Shown: one piece after another, positions 24,293 through 24,672 of the stretch
Layout: each line of letters begins with the position of its first letter
How positions within the stretch are numbered: the first letter of the stretch is position 1
Origin: BMS3ABIN04 sp964553325
GTDB taxonomy: Bacteria > Bacteroidota > Ignavibacteria > Ignavibacteriales > Melioribacteraceae
Assembly: GCA_964553325.1 (NCBI GenBank)
Contig: CAZKKI010000008.1
Coordinates: 1-24,672, forward strand
DNA length: 24,672 nucleotides
Reading direction: 5' to 3'
Notes under the pieces: model-generated
What the model saw: only the letters and a program-made list of their open reading frames with translations
The model's database searches: none
Told to the model about the DNA's origin: nothing
Made by a program: the position numbers and the translations under genes

Positions 24293-24552
24293 ACCACGAG
24301 AAGAATATAATTTATTAATTTGCGGAGATTTGCACTCCCTGCAATAAAATCAAACTATTTTACATTTATAAATGATTTAATTTACTATGATGCCCTTCAC
24401 AAAAATTCATCGTAGGTAATATCCGAAAATGTTTTACAATAATTAACAAAAAAAACATAAAAAACAAATTCGATTAGATGAATATTTATTCAAATTTTTT
24501 TTACGCCGATTTAATTTGTATTTTTCCGTAAAAATAATTGCCAGCTATACCA

Positions 24553-24672
24553 ATGAAAAAATTTTTAACAATATATTTTTTACTATTTATCGGTGCCGCC
24601 GTGGGACAAACAAATCTAACCGAAAGTTTATATCACTCGTACCCTCTGTTTAAAGAAAACACATTGAAAAAC
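24553..24672 (+). CDS. Partial secreted protein, N-terminus only
   Basis: The ATG at 24553 opens a frame that runs 40 codons to the right edge without a stop. The N-terminus MKKFLTIYFLLFIGAAVGQ is a clear signal peptide with a likely cut before QTNLTESL. The remaining visible part (TESLYHSYPLFKENTLKN) is too short to assign a family. No Shine-Dalgarno is seen, which is common in this group. It is divergent from the ParA gene across 260 bases of AT-rich DNA. Confidence 0.7.
   Translation, partial: MKKFLTIYFLLFIGAAVGQTNLTESLYHSYPLFKENTLKN

Overview
The window is AT-rich chromosomal DNA from a free-living bacterium, most likely of the Bacteroidota/Chlorobiota/Ignavibacteriota group. This placement is inferred from gene style and composition: secreted S9 peptidases, Asp-box propellers, OmpA-like proteins, CxxCH lipoproteins and AT-rich leaders, many without a strong Shine-Dalgarno. 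No rRNA or other marker gene is present to fix it. I saw no tRNA, rRNA, CRISPR array, transposase or prophage gene.

Left part (1-11,150) is a mosaic of short, mostly unlinked units. In order: the start of an unknown membrane-anchored or secreted protein (partial, minus); a small lipoprotein with one c-type heme site (minus); a 638-base non-coding stretch with several short repeats; a threonine-synthase-like PLP enzyme (plus); a secreted S9 prolyl-oligopeptidase-family peptidase (minus); a MocA-type molybdenum cofactor nucleotidyltransferase (plus); an NAD(P)-binding SDR-like protein (minus); an OmpA-family protein with a lectin-like middle domain (minus, with terminator); and a 1089-residue secreted Asp-box propeller protein (minus, with terminator).

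Right part (11,263-23,388) is the centre of interest: a run of seven minus-strand genes with tight spacing (4-base overlap, then 27, 2, 11, 66 and 50 bases). In transcription order they are xdhA (2Fe-2S/FAD subunit), xdhB (molybdenum subunit), xdhC (cofactor chaperone), a YgfK-type multidomain flavo-iron-sulfur oxidoreductase, a second xanthine-dehydrogenase-like enzyme fused to its own 2Fe-2S domain (the family named selenium-dependent XDH, like XdhD), an adenine deaminase, and an OsmC-family peroxidase. The only convincing intrinsic terminator in this run lies after osmC. Together they describe purine base catabolism: adenine to hypoxanthine (deaminase), then hypoxanthine to xanthine to urate (XdhAB). 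The YgfK/XdhD pair either adds a second oxidation branch or carries out a reductive step on the purine ring.

The most interesting reading is that YgfK has the parts list of dihydropyrimidine dehydrogenase in a different order: an FMN-type barrel first, then the GltD-like Fe-S/FAD/NAD module, then a ferredoxin-like domain. A cysteine sits where that enzyme's active-site cysteine is expected. This makes it a candidate purine-ring reductase rather than a 'selenate reductase'.

The right edge has an orphan ParA ATPase upstream of xdhA and the first 40 codons of a secreted protein on the plus strand.

Gene names xdhA/B/C follow the Rhodobacter usage (A = FeS/FAD, B = Mo, C = chaperone).
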